The translations under genes and the position numbers were made by a program. A model generated the notes under the pieces. That model did no database searches. It was given only the letters and a program-made list of their open reading frames with translations, and had not been told where the DNA came from. 64,000 nt of DNA from Taudactylus pleione (lineage: Eukaryota; Chordata; Amphibia; Anura; Myobatrachidae), in the NCBI GenBank assembly GCA_031769625.1, contig JAUIMM010001417.1, positions 558,001 to 622,000 of the forward strand, given 5' to 3'. Position 1 is the first letter of the stretch; every line of letters starts with the position of its first letter. Positions 47,560 to 58,130 of this stretch are shown one piece after another.

Positions 47560-49245
47560 GTCACTTTATATTAACTGGAAAACATCCATAAGTCCTGGTG
47601 TTTCTGCACTGTGTACAGATCCCAGCTGGTGTGTGACTACCCGCTTCTGCTCTTCCTGCTGATACAGTGTACAGATCCCAGCTGGTGTGTGACTACCCTC
47701 TTCTGCTCTTCCTGCGGATACAGTGTACAGATCCCAGCTGGTGCGTGACTACCCGCTTTTGCTCTTCCTGCTGATACAGTGTACAGATCCCAGCTGGCGT
47801 GCGACTACCCGCTTCTGCTCTTCCTGCTGATACAGTGTACAGATCCCAGCTGGTGTGTGACTACCCGCTTCTGCTCTTCCTGCTGATACAGTGTACAGAT
47901 CCCAGCTGGTGTGTGACTACCCACGTCTGCTCTTCCTGCTGATACAGTGTACAGATCCCAGCTGGTGTGCGACTACTCGCGTTTGCTCCTCCTGCTGATA
48001 CAGTGTACAGATCCCAGCTGGCGTGCGACTACCCGCTTCTGCTCTTCCTGCTGATACAGTGTACAGATCCCAGCTGGTATGTGACTACCCGCGTCTGCTC
48101 TTCCTGCTGATACAGTGTACAGATCCCAGCTGGTGTGTGACTACTCGCGTTTGCTCCTCCTGCTGATACAGTGTATAGATCCCAGCTGGTGTGTAACTAC
48201 TCGCTTTTGCTCTTCCTGCTGATACAGTGTACAGATCCCAGCTGGTGTGTGACTACTCATTTCTGCTCTTCCTGCTGATACAGTGTACAGATCCCAACTG
48301 GTGTGTGACTACCCGCTTCTGTTCCTCCTGCTGATACAGTGTACAGATCCCAGCTGGTGTGTGACTACTCGCTTTTGCTCCTCCTGCTGATACAGTGCAC
48401 AGATCCCAGCTGGTGTGTGACTACCCGCTTCTGCTCTTCCTGCTGATACAGTGTACAGATCCAAGCTGGTGTGTGACTACCCGCTTCTGCTCTTCCTGCT
48501 GATACAGTGTACAGATCCCAGCTGGTGTGCGACTACCCGCTTCTGCTCTTCCTGCCGATACAGTGTACAGATCCAAGCTGGTGTGTAACTACTCGCTTTT
48601 GCTCCTCCTGCTGATACAGTGTACAGATCCCAGCTGGTGTGTGACTACCCCCTTCTGCTCTTCCTGCTGATACAGTGTACAGATCCAAGCTGGTGTGTGA
48701 CTACCCGCTTCTGCTCTTCCTGCTGATACAGTGTACAGATCCCAGCTGGTGTGTGACTACTCGCGTTTGCTCCTCCTGCTGATACAGTGTATAGATCCCA
48801 GCTGGTGTGTAACTACTCGCTTTTGCTCTTCCTGCTGATACAGTGCACAGATCCCAGCTGGTGTGTGACTACTCACTTCTGCTCTTCCTGCTGATACAGT
48901 GTACAGATCCCAACTGGTGTGTGACTACCCGCTTCTGTTCTTCCTGCTGATACAGTGCACAAATCCCAGCTGGTGTGTGACTACCCGCTTCTGCTCTTCC
49001 TGCTGATACAGTGTACAGATCCAAGCTGGTGTGTGACTACCCGCTTCTGCTCTTCCTGCTGATACAGTGTACAGATCCCAGCTAGTGTGCGACTACCGGC
49101 TCCTGCTCCTCCTGCACATAGTGTACAGGTCCCAGCTGGTGTGTGACTACCCGCTTCTGCTCTTCCTGCTGATACAGTGTACAGATCCCAGCTGGTGTGT
49201 GACTACCCTGTTCTGCTCCTCCTGCAGATAGTATACAGGTCCCAG
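47560..49245. repeat. 56-bp minisatellite, about 30 copies
   Basis: Units of 56 bp: TGCTGATACAGTGTACAGAT, CCCAGCTGGTGTGTGACTAC, CCGCTTCTGCTCTTCC. Variants with TCGCGTTTGCTCCTCC recur in blocks. Located in the largest intron of gene B. Confidence 0.93.
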
Positions 49246-49332
49246 CTGGTGTATGTCTGCCCGCTATTGCCACTGAAATCCGCCCCTTAACCTCACTGGT
49301 TAAGTTTACACCCAGGTTATTTGACACACTGT

Positions 49333-49833
49333 GCGCCTGATTCAGAGCTGGCGTTTTTCTTTTTTTTTTTTGTGCGGTCTCCTGGTCGGTCGCTTAGCTG
49401 TGGGTGACCACCCACAGCTATTGCGAGCGGCCAGGTGATGGTCTCGACCATCGCGGCTAGCGACTAGACTCTTGTGGTAGGGTCTCGTTCCCGCAAGCCC
49501 CAGTGCGCTTTCGGCTCTATTAGAGCCGGAAGCTCACCCACTGACATCACTCGTGATGTCAGTGGGGCCGCCCCCAAATGGCAGGCGTTCCTTCGGGAAC
49601 GCCTCCGTTTGGCCAGCCACCCCCCCTGCCCGCCTCCAAAATGGGGCAAGCTGTCAATCAAAATCGACAGCTGCCCCGCTTTGGTGCGAGACCTGTAGTG
49701 ACAGAGCGCCTGTTGCTATCCGGGTCTCGCACATGCGCACGTCGGAGCCAGCTCCGGTGTGCGCATGCGCAGTGACCAAACATTGACCCGCTCGCGAGCG
49801 CATAGCGCTTGCGAGCGCGTCTGAATCAGGCCC
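49333..49833. mobile_element. MITE family member 2, 501 bp, TSD TGT
   Basis: The left end GCGCCTGATTCAGAGC and the right end, reverse complemented GGGCCTGATTCAGACGC, are inverted repeats; TGT flanks both sides (49330-49332, 49834-49836). It contains paired CATGCGCAC/GTGCGCATGCGC sites (about 49733-49768) and the CACTGACATCACT palindrome (about 49536-49563, one central mismatch), plus a T run near 49356. Confidence 0.75.
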
Positions 49834-50059
49834 TGTGTCTTTGAAAAACTTCCCAAGCTAGAAATATATAATATGAACCAAGATAGGTGGGAACACTGGG
49901 CCGCCATGGAGTGCTGGGAGAAATAGGAATTATCAGGTACATAAATCACTATTTTCGCCTTTAGTCCTCCTTGGCAGCCCTGACCATAGGACGTACAAAG
50001 GCTATACAATAGCGAGGACTACAAAGAAACATATAAAGCAACATATGCTGCATACTAAT
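49834..50059. other. possible fragment of another DIRS end
   Basis: Phrases CCGCCATGGAGTGCTGGGAG, AAATAGGAATTATCAGGTAC and CTCCTTGGCAGCCCTGACC resemble the internal complementary region of the DIRS element that follows (near 56060-56140). This suggests a related DIRS fragment, but the match is weak. Confidence 0.35.
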
Positions 50060-50770
50060 AATTTTTTTTCTACGATCCCCCGTGACAACCGTTACAATGG
50101 GATAACATTCCATCTCCTATAGTTTAGACAGGATGTTTTCTAGGGACCACCCACCTGCTGGTATATAGCCTCACTCCTCTTCTTCCCTCTGTGTCTTTTC
50201 TTCTGTCTCGTAGTGAGTGGAGATTGTGTAGGAAAGTTTATTTTTTTCTGTCAGGGGTTACCTCCCTTTTTTAGCCAGCATATGCGTGTTTTCCGTGACT
50301 GTGCGGGGTGGCACCTCGAGGGAGAGAATACAGCACCTGGGAGTGTGGCCTTTACAGAATCCTGCCCAAAAAGTGTGCTGCCGGGACTGTACCAACAGTC
50401 ACCCTGGACAATGGCCACGGTGTTGGGAGCGTGGCCTTTTCAGATTCCTGCCCATACTGCCGCTGGAGGGGCTGGAACTTTCTATCCAAGCGGCCATTTG
50501 ACTTACCCATGTGGCTGCTGTAGAGCCGGGCCATCGGGTGTATGAACAGAGCAGTTCCCTGCTACTTCAGGGATCGTGGAAGACCCACAGTGCACAGCGG
50601 GTCACGTGTCCCAGCATGCCGAGCGGGTCAGGTCGCGCATGTGCAGCAGCTAACCAAGGGAACTCTGCCTCTTTATAGATGACGCCGGCTACCACAGAGC
50701 AAACATAGTAACTGAGTTGTGGCTGTGAATTGCTACTGAGCTGCTTACTGGATTGAACCTCTGCTAAGAA

Positions 50771-51124
50771 ATGGATAAAGAACCTTTCCCCATAAGCCTT
50801 ATAATGCCCAAAAGTGGTAAGTCCTTTTCTAAAGAGCTTGGTTTTACTCTGTTATTTTTAGGTAGTGACAGGTTTTATTGTTATATTCAGTGTGTCTGCA
50901 GTAACTTTAGGACCTAGGAAAAAGGGGCTAAGGAGAAGCATTTATCCTTAACATGTGCTGTCTGTGATACGATTTTTCCTGGGACTCTGGATAAAACTTT
51001 GTGTGGGGATTGTGAGGACAATCCAGTTTCTATTGCTAATCAGTCTAAGCAGCTTCAGGAGTCAATGGAATGGATGAAGAAAACTTGTGTGTCCAGAGAA
51101 GAGCTTTTGGGGATGCAGAGTGTT
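50771..51124 (+). pseudogene. DIRS gag-like 5' piece, before the L1 insertion
   Basis: Reads MDKEPFPISLIMPKSG, then with one stop a Cys-rich segment LTCAVCDTIFPGTLDKTLCG DC-like, matching a zinc-binding part of DIRS gag-like proteins, and ends ELLGMQSVKRSRSQ where the L1-like insertion begins. Not translatable as one frame. Confidence 0.55.
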
Positions 51125-51141
51125 AAAAGGTCTAGATCTCA

Positions 51142-52538
51142 GATCTTGGATCTCCTCCGAATGATGAGGCTTGGGGCGACATGAGACTGGGATAGCCAAA
51201 GTTCTATTGCAACCAAAATCAAGGAGACTGCATATAAAATTTATTATAGGTGGTATTATACTCCTGAAAGACTTCATAGAATGTTTCTATCTTCTTCACC
51301 CGATTGTTGGCGGGACTGTGGCTGCAGGGGCACTATGGCCCTCATTCAGAGCCGTACGCTCTGAGCAGAGCGCACGCTCTGAATGAGGGCCGGGCTCCAT
51401 TTTCATGGAGCGTCCTCCTGGACGCTCGTATAGCTGTGGGTCACCACCCACAGGCTATACGAGCGTGCATTGTGATGGTCGCGATCGTCGAGACCATCGC
51501 GACCATCGAATTTGCGAGCCGGAGCCTGCGGTTGAGGTTTTCAACCGCAAGCTCCGGAGTGATTTTGGCTCTATCAGAGCCAAAATCACTCCCACTGACA
51601 TCACTAGTGATGTCAGTGGGCCGGCTTCTGACGGGAGGCGTTCCCGTGGGAACGCCCCCGTCAGGGAGGCACGCCCCCGGCACGCCCACCAAAGGGGGCG
51701 TGCTGTCAATCAACATTGACAGCACGCCCCCTTTGATCGGACACAACGAGCGAAGGACTTTCCTTCGCTCGTCGCGTCTGGCGCATGCGCACGACGGAGC
51801 TCCCTCCGTCGTGCGCATGCTCAGTCCATAACATCGACCCACTTGCGAGCGGACAGCCGCTCGCGAGTGGGTCTGAATCAGGCCCTATGATCCATATCTG
51901 GTGGACCTGTCCAATTATTGTCCCCTTCTGGGACTCGGTTCATGGACTACTAAATTCTCTTCTGGAAGCTCCAATTTCAAAAAGATCCTTGGATATTTTT
52001 ATTGTTCTATTCACCCCCGAATATTGGCAAATTTTCAAAAAAATTGGCTGCACACATCCTCGCAGCAGCAAAATCCCTTATCGCTCTAAATTGGAAAAAG
52101 ACCTCCCCACCACTCCTCTCTTATCAGATTTGGCATGTTGCGACCATGGAGGAGATAACTTATTACCTCCATGATCGAGGGCATGTTTTTTCTCAAGTTT
52201 GGACTCCTTGGCTGACTGCTGAGTATAGTCCCCCTTTTTCTTCCACACACTCTGTACAGCGACCCATGGGCAACGACTGATGATTACCGTCCAGAAGATA
52301 TTTGATATGTATTGGTTCTTTGGAAGATGTGTCGTCTCCTCTTCCCCCCTCCCCCCCTACTTCCTCCTCTCTTACCCTCTGTTTACCCCTCTCTTTTCTA
52401 CCAAGTATTTTGAGTAGCTTTTATTTTTCTTTTCTTTGTTTAGTATTGTTTATAAAATTTGGTCTGTATTGGGTCTCTCTGACCCGTTTTTTTCTTATGT
52501 ACTAAATTGTATTTTGAATGATCAAAGAATTATGAAAA
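51142..52538 (+). mobile_element. 5'-truncated L1-like LINE 3' end, TSD of up to 17 bp
   Basis: Contains the C-terminal part of an L1-type ORF2: KIKETAYKIYYRWYYTPERL then HRMFLSSSPDCWRDCG before the nested MITE, and MIHIWWTCPIIVPFWDSVHG after it, followed by further matching segments (LHDRGHVFSQVWTPWL in another frame). It ends in TATGAAAAAAAA. The sequence AAAAGGTCTAGATCTCA occurs at 51125-51141 and again at 52539-52555, a target duplication typical of target-primed reverse transcription. It interrupts the DIRS gag-like region. Confidence 0.85.
51337..51885. mobile_element. MITE family member 3, 549 bp, TSD TAT, inside the L1 fragment
   Basis: Ends are GGCCCTCATTCAGAGC and, reverse complemented, GGGCCTGATTCAGACC. 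TAT flanks both sides (51334-51336, 51886-51888). Removing the element and one TAT rejoins the L1 reading frame as GTMIHIWW, which confirms the insertion boundaries. It carries a perfect 30-bp palindrome at 51591-51620 (CCCACTGACATCACT and its complement) and paired GCGCATGCGCAC / GTGCGCATGC sites at about 51781-51822. Confidence 0.85.
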
Positions 52539-52589
52539 AAAAGGTCTAGATCTCAAACTATCCTAAATTAGGGATAGGTATGGGAGAAC

Positions 52590-52985
52590 GACAGCGGCAT
52601 TCAGATGCTCAGAATCCCGAAAGGGGCCAGATAAGTATCAACCCAGCCCATTCACACCCTAACCCTCCTTCCTGCATCCTAACCCTCCCTACCCCAAACT
52701 CTAATTCTTCCGGTTAGTGCCTAACCCTCCCCCCTTTGTGCCTAACCTTAACTCCCCCTGGGGGTGCATAACCCTAAGCCCCCCTCTTCACAGCCTAACC
52801 CTAGCCTCCCCGTGGTGCCTAAACATAACCTTCCCCCGCTGCAAACAACTACCCGGCCCGCTATACTTACGATCGGGCTGCTGGCTGTCAGGATTCCAGG
52901 CGTCGGCATCTCAACTGATGTCGGGATTCCAGCACTGGGATTTTGACTGCCGGCATCCTGATCGGAGGTAAATTGACTACATCCC
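52590..52985. mobile_element. small element with CCCTAACC tract
   Basis: Starts near CGACAGCGGCATTCAGATGC, contains repeated CACCCTAACCCTCC and TGCCTAACCTTAACTCCCCC, then CTATACTTACGATCGGGCTG and ends near GCCGGCATCCTGATCGGAGG. Shares the TTAGGG/CCCTAA tract and TTACGATCGGG motif with 4563-4990. Sits in the DIRS gag-like region right after the L1 fragment. Confidence 0.55.
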
Positions 52986-53039
52986 CCTAAATTATGATGG
53001 TGCAGTTTCCTCAGAGGAGCCTTTGGAAGATGAATTATG

Positions 53040-53606
53040 TGACATTTCCAGTGAATAATCCGGTGAGATAAGGGAATAAGCTAGAATGTTTAATGTTGAC
53101 CTGGTTGAAAGTATGCTAAAAAAAATATCTAGAAAACCATGAATTATAAAGCAGCTGTGGTTCCTTCAGGGGAACACGATCCGTTATTTGAGGATAGGAT
53201 AGAAAAAGGTCAATGATTTTCTGTGCATAGAGTAATGAAAGAGTGAATTTCTAAGGAGTGGCAGAATTTGGATAGGAGACAAGAAAAATTGTCCTGGATA
53301 GAGCATATGTATCCCTTTAGGGGTGATCAGTTCCTTAATTGGTGTGTAGTGACTAAGGTAGATGCAGCTGTGGCAGAATTAACTTCTAGAACTACGATAC
53401 CCTGGGAAGATGGTGCAACATTTTGTGGTTCTATGGACAGAAGAATGGAAAATTCTCTTAGAAGATTGCACATTTCTTCTGTGGCGTCTTTAAAATCTGG
53501 AGTGGCGACAGCCTCAGTAGCTAGGTCCCTTAGGCTGCGGAGTTCTAATATGCATATGGATCTAGAGGAGAAGATTTCTAAGCCTTATATAATGAGACAT
53601 TTGTAG
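53040..53606 (+). pseudogene. DIRS gag-like 3' piece
   Basis: Reads EHMYPFRGDQFLNWCVVTKV, then DAAVAELTSRTTIPWEDGAT and SMDRRMENSLRRLHISS. The pattern K-V-D-A-A-V followed by a Pro-rich segment and M-D-R-R is characteristic of DIRS gag-like proteins. The preceding 53040-53260 and the following 53610-53810 (SLDVTSFSARSLVSG, LFSAELDAMTQR in another frame) continue it with breaks. Confidence 0.7.
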
Positions 53607-53924
53607 ATTATGCAAAAGGCCATAGAATTCCTATGTGAAGCATCTCTGGATGTGACATCTTTCTCAGCAAGGTCTCTAGTGTCTGGTGTGTACCAGAAAG
53701 GAGAGCTTTATGAATACGAGCTTGGGTGGCAGATGCCCATTCCACGAATAGGCTGGCAACATTACCGTTTGAAGGTACCTTACTATTTAGCGCTGAACTT
53801 GATGCTATGACACAGAGATCATCTTTTGAAAAATCAGTCAGGCTGCCGCAAGATAGAAGGAATAGATTTTCTTTGCCTACATCCTCCAGACAACAATTGA
53901 GGCTAAAAGTTATAGGCCATGAGT

Positions 53925-54120
53925 TCCTGCCGGTCAAGATGCCGCTGGTCAGAATACCGACAGTGGAAGTTCAACAGTGAGAATCCTGACACCCATATGT
54001 AAGTATAGTAACACTAACCCCTACCCTAACCCTCCCTCCCCAGTGCCTAAACCTAACCTCCCCCTCCCCGCATCCTAAACCTAACCCTCCCCCCTTAGTG
54101 CCTAACCCTAACTGTTATGG
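53925..54120. mobile_element. small element with CCCTAACC tract, second copy in this DIRS
   Basis: GCCGGTCAAGATGCCGCTGG, TGTAAGTATAGTAACACTAA, then CCCTACCCTAACCCTCCCTC and CCTAAACCTAACC repeats. Similar layout to 52590-52985. Ends not resolved. Confidence 0.5.
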
Positions 54121-54490
54121 GGCATCTGAATCATAAACAAGAAGTATTTTATTAATGCAGGACACAGCAAAAATTATGAGATTGGCAGAAAAGAATCTGA
54201 AATCTCTAACAGCAATGCATGTGCCTGGGAAACAGAATGTATTGGCAGAATTCCTCAGCAGGAAAGTTCTTCTTCCAGGAGAGCGGGAGATGAATGGCGA
54301 CGTGTTCCGAATTATTGTAAACAAATTTGGCCAGCCTGATGTGGACTTGATGGCAACACATCTCAACAGGAAGGTAGAAAACTCATTTTCCAAATATTAT
54401 CTTCCTGAGACAAAAGCAGTGGATGCTCTCTCAATACAATGGAAGTTCCAACTGGGTTATATCTTCCCGCCATTCCCAATAATAGCTTGA
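54121..54490 (+). pseudogene. DIRS RNase H segment
   Basis: The open piece contains LTAMHVPGKQNVLAEFLSRK, then IIVNKFGQPDVDLMATHLN and AVDALSIQWKFQLGYIFPPF, the C-terminal end of DIRS RT/RNase H polyproteins. The RT catalytic part that should precede it is missing from the element. Confidence 0.75.
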
Positions 54491-54769
54491 GTTTTAAAAC
54501 AGATGAGAAGACCAGGTGGAGGTAGTGGCGATTCTTTCTTTCTGGCCAAGGAGAGTGTGGTTTGCAACTGCCATGTTCTTGGCAGTACAGGAGCTGTGGA
54601 CTCTGCCAGTGAGGCCAGATCTTCTACATCAGGGGCCAGTTAACCACCCATACCCACAAAAACTCTGAAGGCATGGAGATTAGGCGGAACCAGTTGAAGG
54701 ATAAAGGCCTAACCGACCACGTAATCCAAGTCCTGCTGCAAGCAGGGAAGAAATGATAAAGTCTGGAAG

Positions 54770-55770
54770 AGATTTATTACCTGGAAAGGGTCTGCTGAGG
54801 AGGTTACCAAGCCAATAACTCTGCAAGTCTTGCAATTCCTACATGAGAGGTTTTCAAAAAGTCAGACAATTTCACCTATCAAGCAGCATTGAGTGTCCTA
54901 TTGGATAGAAGGCTGTCAGAAGAAGATTTCATTAAAAGATTCTGCCAGGCTATTAAAAGAATCCGTCCAACCATCAAATCTTTTGTAGCTCATTGGGACT
55001 TGAACTTGGCTTTAAATTCCCTAATGATGCATCCATTCCAACCTTTACAGGATGTTCCATTAAAATTTCTGACTTGGAAAATTGTATTTCTTCTCAGTGA
55101 GTTGCAACCTTTGTGGGCAAAACAACCTTACTTGATTTTATGTATTATTGAATAAATATTTTGTTATGAATACACCAATCATACCAGCGCAGAATTATAT
55201 TTGTATAAGTCTAGTGTTTGTATGAGGTGGGCAATTACCTCTTAATGATTCTGCAGCAGGTGTGGTGGTAATTGAGCTTAGGCATGGAACAAGCACTGAG
55301 AATAATTATTCTTGATTTACTTAAATGTTCTGCCCGATAAGGTGGTATTGAGAACAAACCCAGCCTTTCTACCTAAGGTGGTAACATCTTTCAATTGAAA
55401 TCAAGGGATCATATTACCCTCATTTTATCCTGAGCCTCAGAATGAAAAGGAGGAAAAATGACAAACGTTGGACCTTGTCAGAGAAACAATGAAAGATATT
55501 AGAAAATTCAAACACTTGTTGGTTATTCCAGGTGGAATTATAAAAGGTTATGCTCCCACAAAACCATTTCCAGATGGATTAGAGAGCTGATCATATTCCT
55601 GTACAAAAATGACGGTCGGAAGGTTCCAGTTGTGATGAAGGCACACTCAACTAGAGCAATGGCTACTTCATGGGTAAGGAAACTCAAGCTTCAGTGAGGG
55701 ATATGTGTGAAGCAGCCACATGGTCTTCAATTCATATGTTCTCTAAACATTATGCTCTTATGAGTCTTTG
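54770..55770 (+). pseudogene. DIRS tyrosine recombinase, decayed
   Basis: An open piece at 54889-55155 reads VLLDRRLSEEDFIKRFCQAI, then HWDLNLALNSLMMHPFQPLQ and LKFLTWKIVFLLSELQPLW; the catalytic Arg motif SARR is not kept here. Further on, KAHSTRAMATSWVRK-like sequence (about 55640-55680) gives the H-x-x-R box, followed by SIHMFSKHYALM-like sequence near 55730. Frameshifts separate the pieces. Confidence 0.75.
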
Positions 55771-55916
55771 TACTAAGCCTTATAGAGAGATAAAGTTCCA
55801 ACCAATCAGCTCCTGTCACTTTACAGGCTGTTTGAAAAATGGCATTTAGGAGCTGATTGGTTGGTACTTTATCTTCATCCACTTTACCTCTTTCTCTCGA
55901 AGTCTTAGTACATAGA
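55770..55916. mobile_element. small hairpin MITE in the second DIRS
   Basis: Inverted repeat AAGTTCCAACCAATCAGCTCCT-type arms around a 40-base loop (GTTCCAACCAATCAGCTCCT and AGGAGCTGATTGGTTGGTAC), with outer ends ACTAAGCCTTATAGAG and, reverse complemented, TACTAAGACTTCGAGAG. Confidence 0.6.
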
Positions 55917-56340
55917 CCCCTTAATATTTCTACCGCCCACTTTGGGGGTCATGTTCTGCACAGGGCACTTGCTGAATAAGTTGGCATGATAAAGTATCTT
56001 GTTGGCGTTACTGACCTGACCCTTATTCTGCTTTGGTATTTCCCATTGTGATGTCTGCCATGGGGGGATCAGAGAAGAAAGTAGCAAATTACACTCACCG
56101 ATAATTCCATTTCTTCATAGAGACCCCATGGCAGCCTTCAGAATATCCTCCCCTTGTAGTGTTTTCCAGGAACCAATTATACGGAGACACTGGAAAGACA
56201 CAGAGGAAGGGGGGAGTGAGGATATATACCAGCAGGTGGGCTGTCCCTAGAAAATGTCCTATCTAAACTATAGGGGGAGGGATGTTATCCCATTGTAAAG
56301 GCTGACATGGGGTCTCTATGATGAAATGTAATTATCAGTG

Positions 56341-57094
56341 AGTATAATAATACATTTATTACATGGCTGTGTGGAGAACGTGTCGCACACTGAGAATCAG
56401 CAGAGGATAATATATCCCAGTGGTAATGACTAGTGAGGTCATCCAGCTGCCTCTGCTAAGTTCTGTCACTGAGGGCTGTGCTTCCTTTGTCCAAAAAGTT
56501 ACCTCTGCTCCAGTATAGGGGCTTATTACCACCCCTGGTACCTTATGTGCACATTTCCTGTATCCCTGTGTCATTACTTCTGTGCAACGTATGGAAGGGG
56601 CACAAACTTATACACCAGATACACTGTCACAAAGATGAGGTAATCAGTGACCCTGAGAAAAATGTACCCATTGAAGCAAGGTGTGTCAGGGTGGGTGCCC
56701 TGTAGACCCTCGAAGACAAAGAGTTAACTAAGGTAAGTCTATCATAACTCTTATTTTCTTCTTCAGGCTCCATGAGGATAAACAGGGATACCATGGGCAG
56801 TAAAGCAGTTTTCCCTAAGGGTGAGGACGCTCTTGAGCAGAAAGGAGAATCCACCGCCCAAAGGAAGCATCCTGAGAGGCAAACATATCAAAAGCTTAAA
56901 ACCTGATGAATGTGTGGACAGAAGACCACACGTCCACCGCCCCCACCCACAAATGGATGCAGCCTGTCAATCAGGCGAAGGTGTCCAGGGCACTGTAATC
57001 CGGGGTGGCAGTGATATCGCAGTACATGCGCCGTCCACCCACCATCGGGTTTGTGTACAGGTCTAAATCAGACCCCAGGCTTCTAAGAGACCTT
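56341..57094. other. gene B intron, unassigned
   Basis: About 750 bases without a recognised gene. The remaining half of the KRAB-like exon (LYKDVMMEN part) was searched for by eye here and not found. Confidence 0.4.
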
Positions 57095-57344
57095 GGGGAG
57101 ATTTATCATAGCCTCTTAAGAGTGAACGAGTAGAGAAGTTGCCCATAGCAACCAATCAACATCCACCTTTTATTTTATAGAATGTATATGATAAATGCTA
57201 GCTCACAGCTGATTGGTTGCTCTGAGAAACTCTCCACTCTTTAGGAGCTTTGATATCAGGGCTGTGGGGTCGGGAAGCCAAACCTTCAAGTCAGACTCCT
57301 ATTAGTAACACCGACCCCACAGCCCTGTGTAATACATCTCCCCC
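57095..57344. mobile_element. nested MITEs inserted in gene B's KRAB-like exon
   Basis: The outer element has ends GGGGAGATTTATCATAGCC and, reverse complemented, GGGGGAGATGTATTACA, similar to 11870-12039, with the internal pair AGCAACCAATCA / TGATTGGTTGCT. A second element at 57257-57327 lies inside it with perfect 17-bp ends CAGGGCTGTGGGGTCGG. The outer element begins exactly where the KRAB-like exon stops matching. Confidence 0.75.
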
Positions 57345-57391
57345 TCCTGCATGGAGACATAGACAGTGACATCCCGACACCTTATAGGAAC
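57338..57391 (-). pseudogene. Gene B KRAB-like exon, truncated after 18 residues
   Basis: The minus-strand acceptor TATGTCAG precedes GTTCCT. The exon reads [18 protein letters not shown], matching the first 18 residues of the gene A exon, then passes into the MITE and a stop within about 12 codons. The LYKDVMMEN core and the exon donor are missing. It shares the unusual YVSMQEGE with gene A. Confidence 0.85.
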
Positions 57392-57403
57392 CTGACATAC
57401 ACA

Positions 57404-58130
57404 ATGTTACAGTCATCACCCAGACACTTCCCCTGGTGTTACTGTATAATGTCCCATTCCCAGCAATCACCTCTCCAGTCATCACCCATACACATCCCCT
57501 GGTGTTACTGTATAATATCCCATTCCCAGCAGTCACCTCTCCAGTCATCACCCAGACACATCCCCTGGTGTTACTGTATAATGTCCCATTCCCAGCAGTC
57601 ACCTCCCCAGTCATCACCCAGACACATCCCCTGGTGTTACTGTATAATGTCCCATTCCCAGCAGCCACCTCTCCAGTCATCACCCAGACACATCCCCTGG
57701 TGTTACTGTATAATGTCCCATTCCCAGCAGTCACCTCTCCAGTCATCACCCAGACACATCCCCTGGTGTTACTGTATAATGTCCCATTCCCAGCAGCCAC
57801 CTCTCCAGTCATCACCCAGACACATCCCCTGGTGTTACTGTATAATGTCCCATTCCCAGCAGTCACCTCTCCAGTCATCACCAGGACACATCCCCTGGTG
57901 TTACTGTATAACGTCCCATTCCCAGCAGTCACCTCCCCAGTCATCACCCAGATACATCCCCTGGTGTTACTGTATAATGTCCCATTCCCAGCAGTCACCT
58001 CTCCAGTCATCACCCATACACATCCCCTGGTGTTACTGTATAATGTCCCCTTCCCAGCAGTGACCTCTCCAGTCATCACCCAGACACATCTCCTGGTGTT
58101 ACTGTATAATGTCCCATTCCCAGCAGTCAC
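57404..58130 (-). repeat. 66-bp minisatellite in intron 2, donor copies in frame with the linker exon
   Basis: Eleven units of 66 bp, the same family as 1075-2763. The array begins directly at the linker exon donor (CTGACTGGAGAG|GTGACT) and ten further copies of TGACTGGAGAG|GTGACT or close variants follow. The frame from the exon stays open through the whole array as 22-residue blocks [20 protein letters not shown]. Using any downstream donor would lengthen the exon by a multiple of 22 codons without changing the frame. Confidence 0.92.

Larger units (their letters stand above)
50060..56340 (+). mobile_element. Second DIRS element, decayed and nested with other elements
   Basis: The left inverted repeat (about 50070-50215) contains GTTACAATGGGATAACATTC, CTATAGTTTAGACAGGATGT and CACCTGCTGGTATATAGCCT. 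Its complement lies at about 56190-56330 on the right, and an internal complementary region at about 56055-56140. Gag-like pieces, RNase H and tyrosine recombinase remnants are present, but the reverse transcriptase core was not found, so an internal deletion is likely. An L1-like fragment (51142-52538) sits in gag, with a MITE inside it, and further small elements lie at 52590, 53930 and 55770. It occupies the large intron of gene B in antisense orientation to that gene. Confidence 0.82.

Noticed and set aside
49860..50030. Complete third DIRS element
   Set aside because: Only a weak resemblance to an internal complementary region; no coding segments and no second end.
57030..57094. Possible remaining half of the gene B KRAB-like exon (GTGTACAG ... 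CAGACCCC on +)
   Set aside because: The resemblance is limited to short words; translation does not give LYKDVMMEN, and the phrase TCTAAATCAGACCCC looks like part of another small element.
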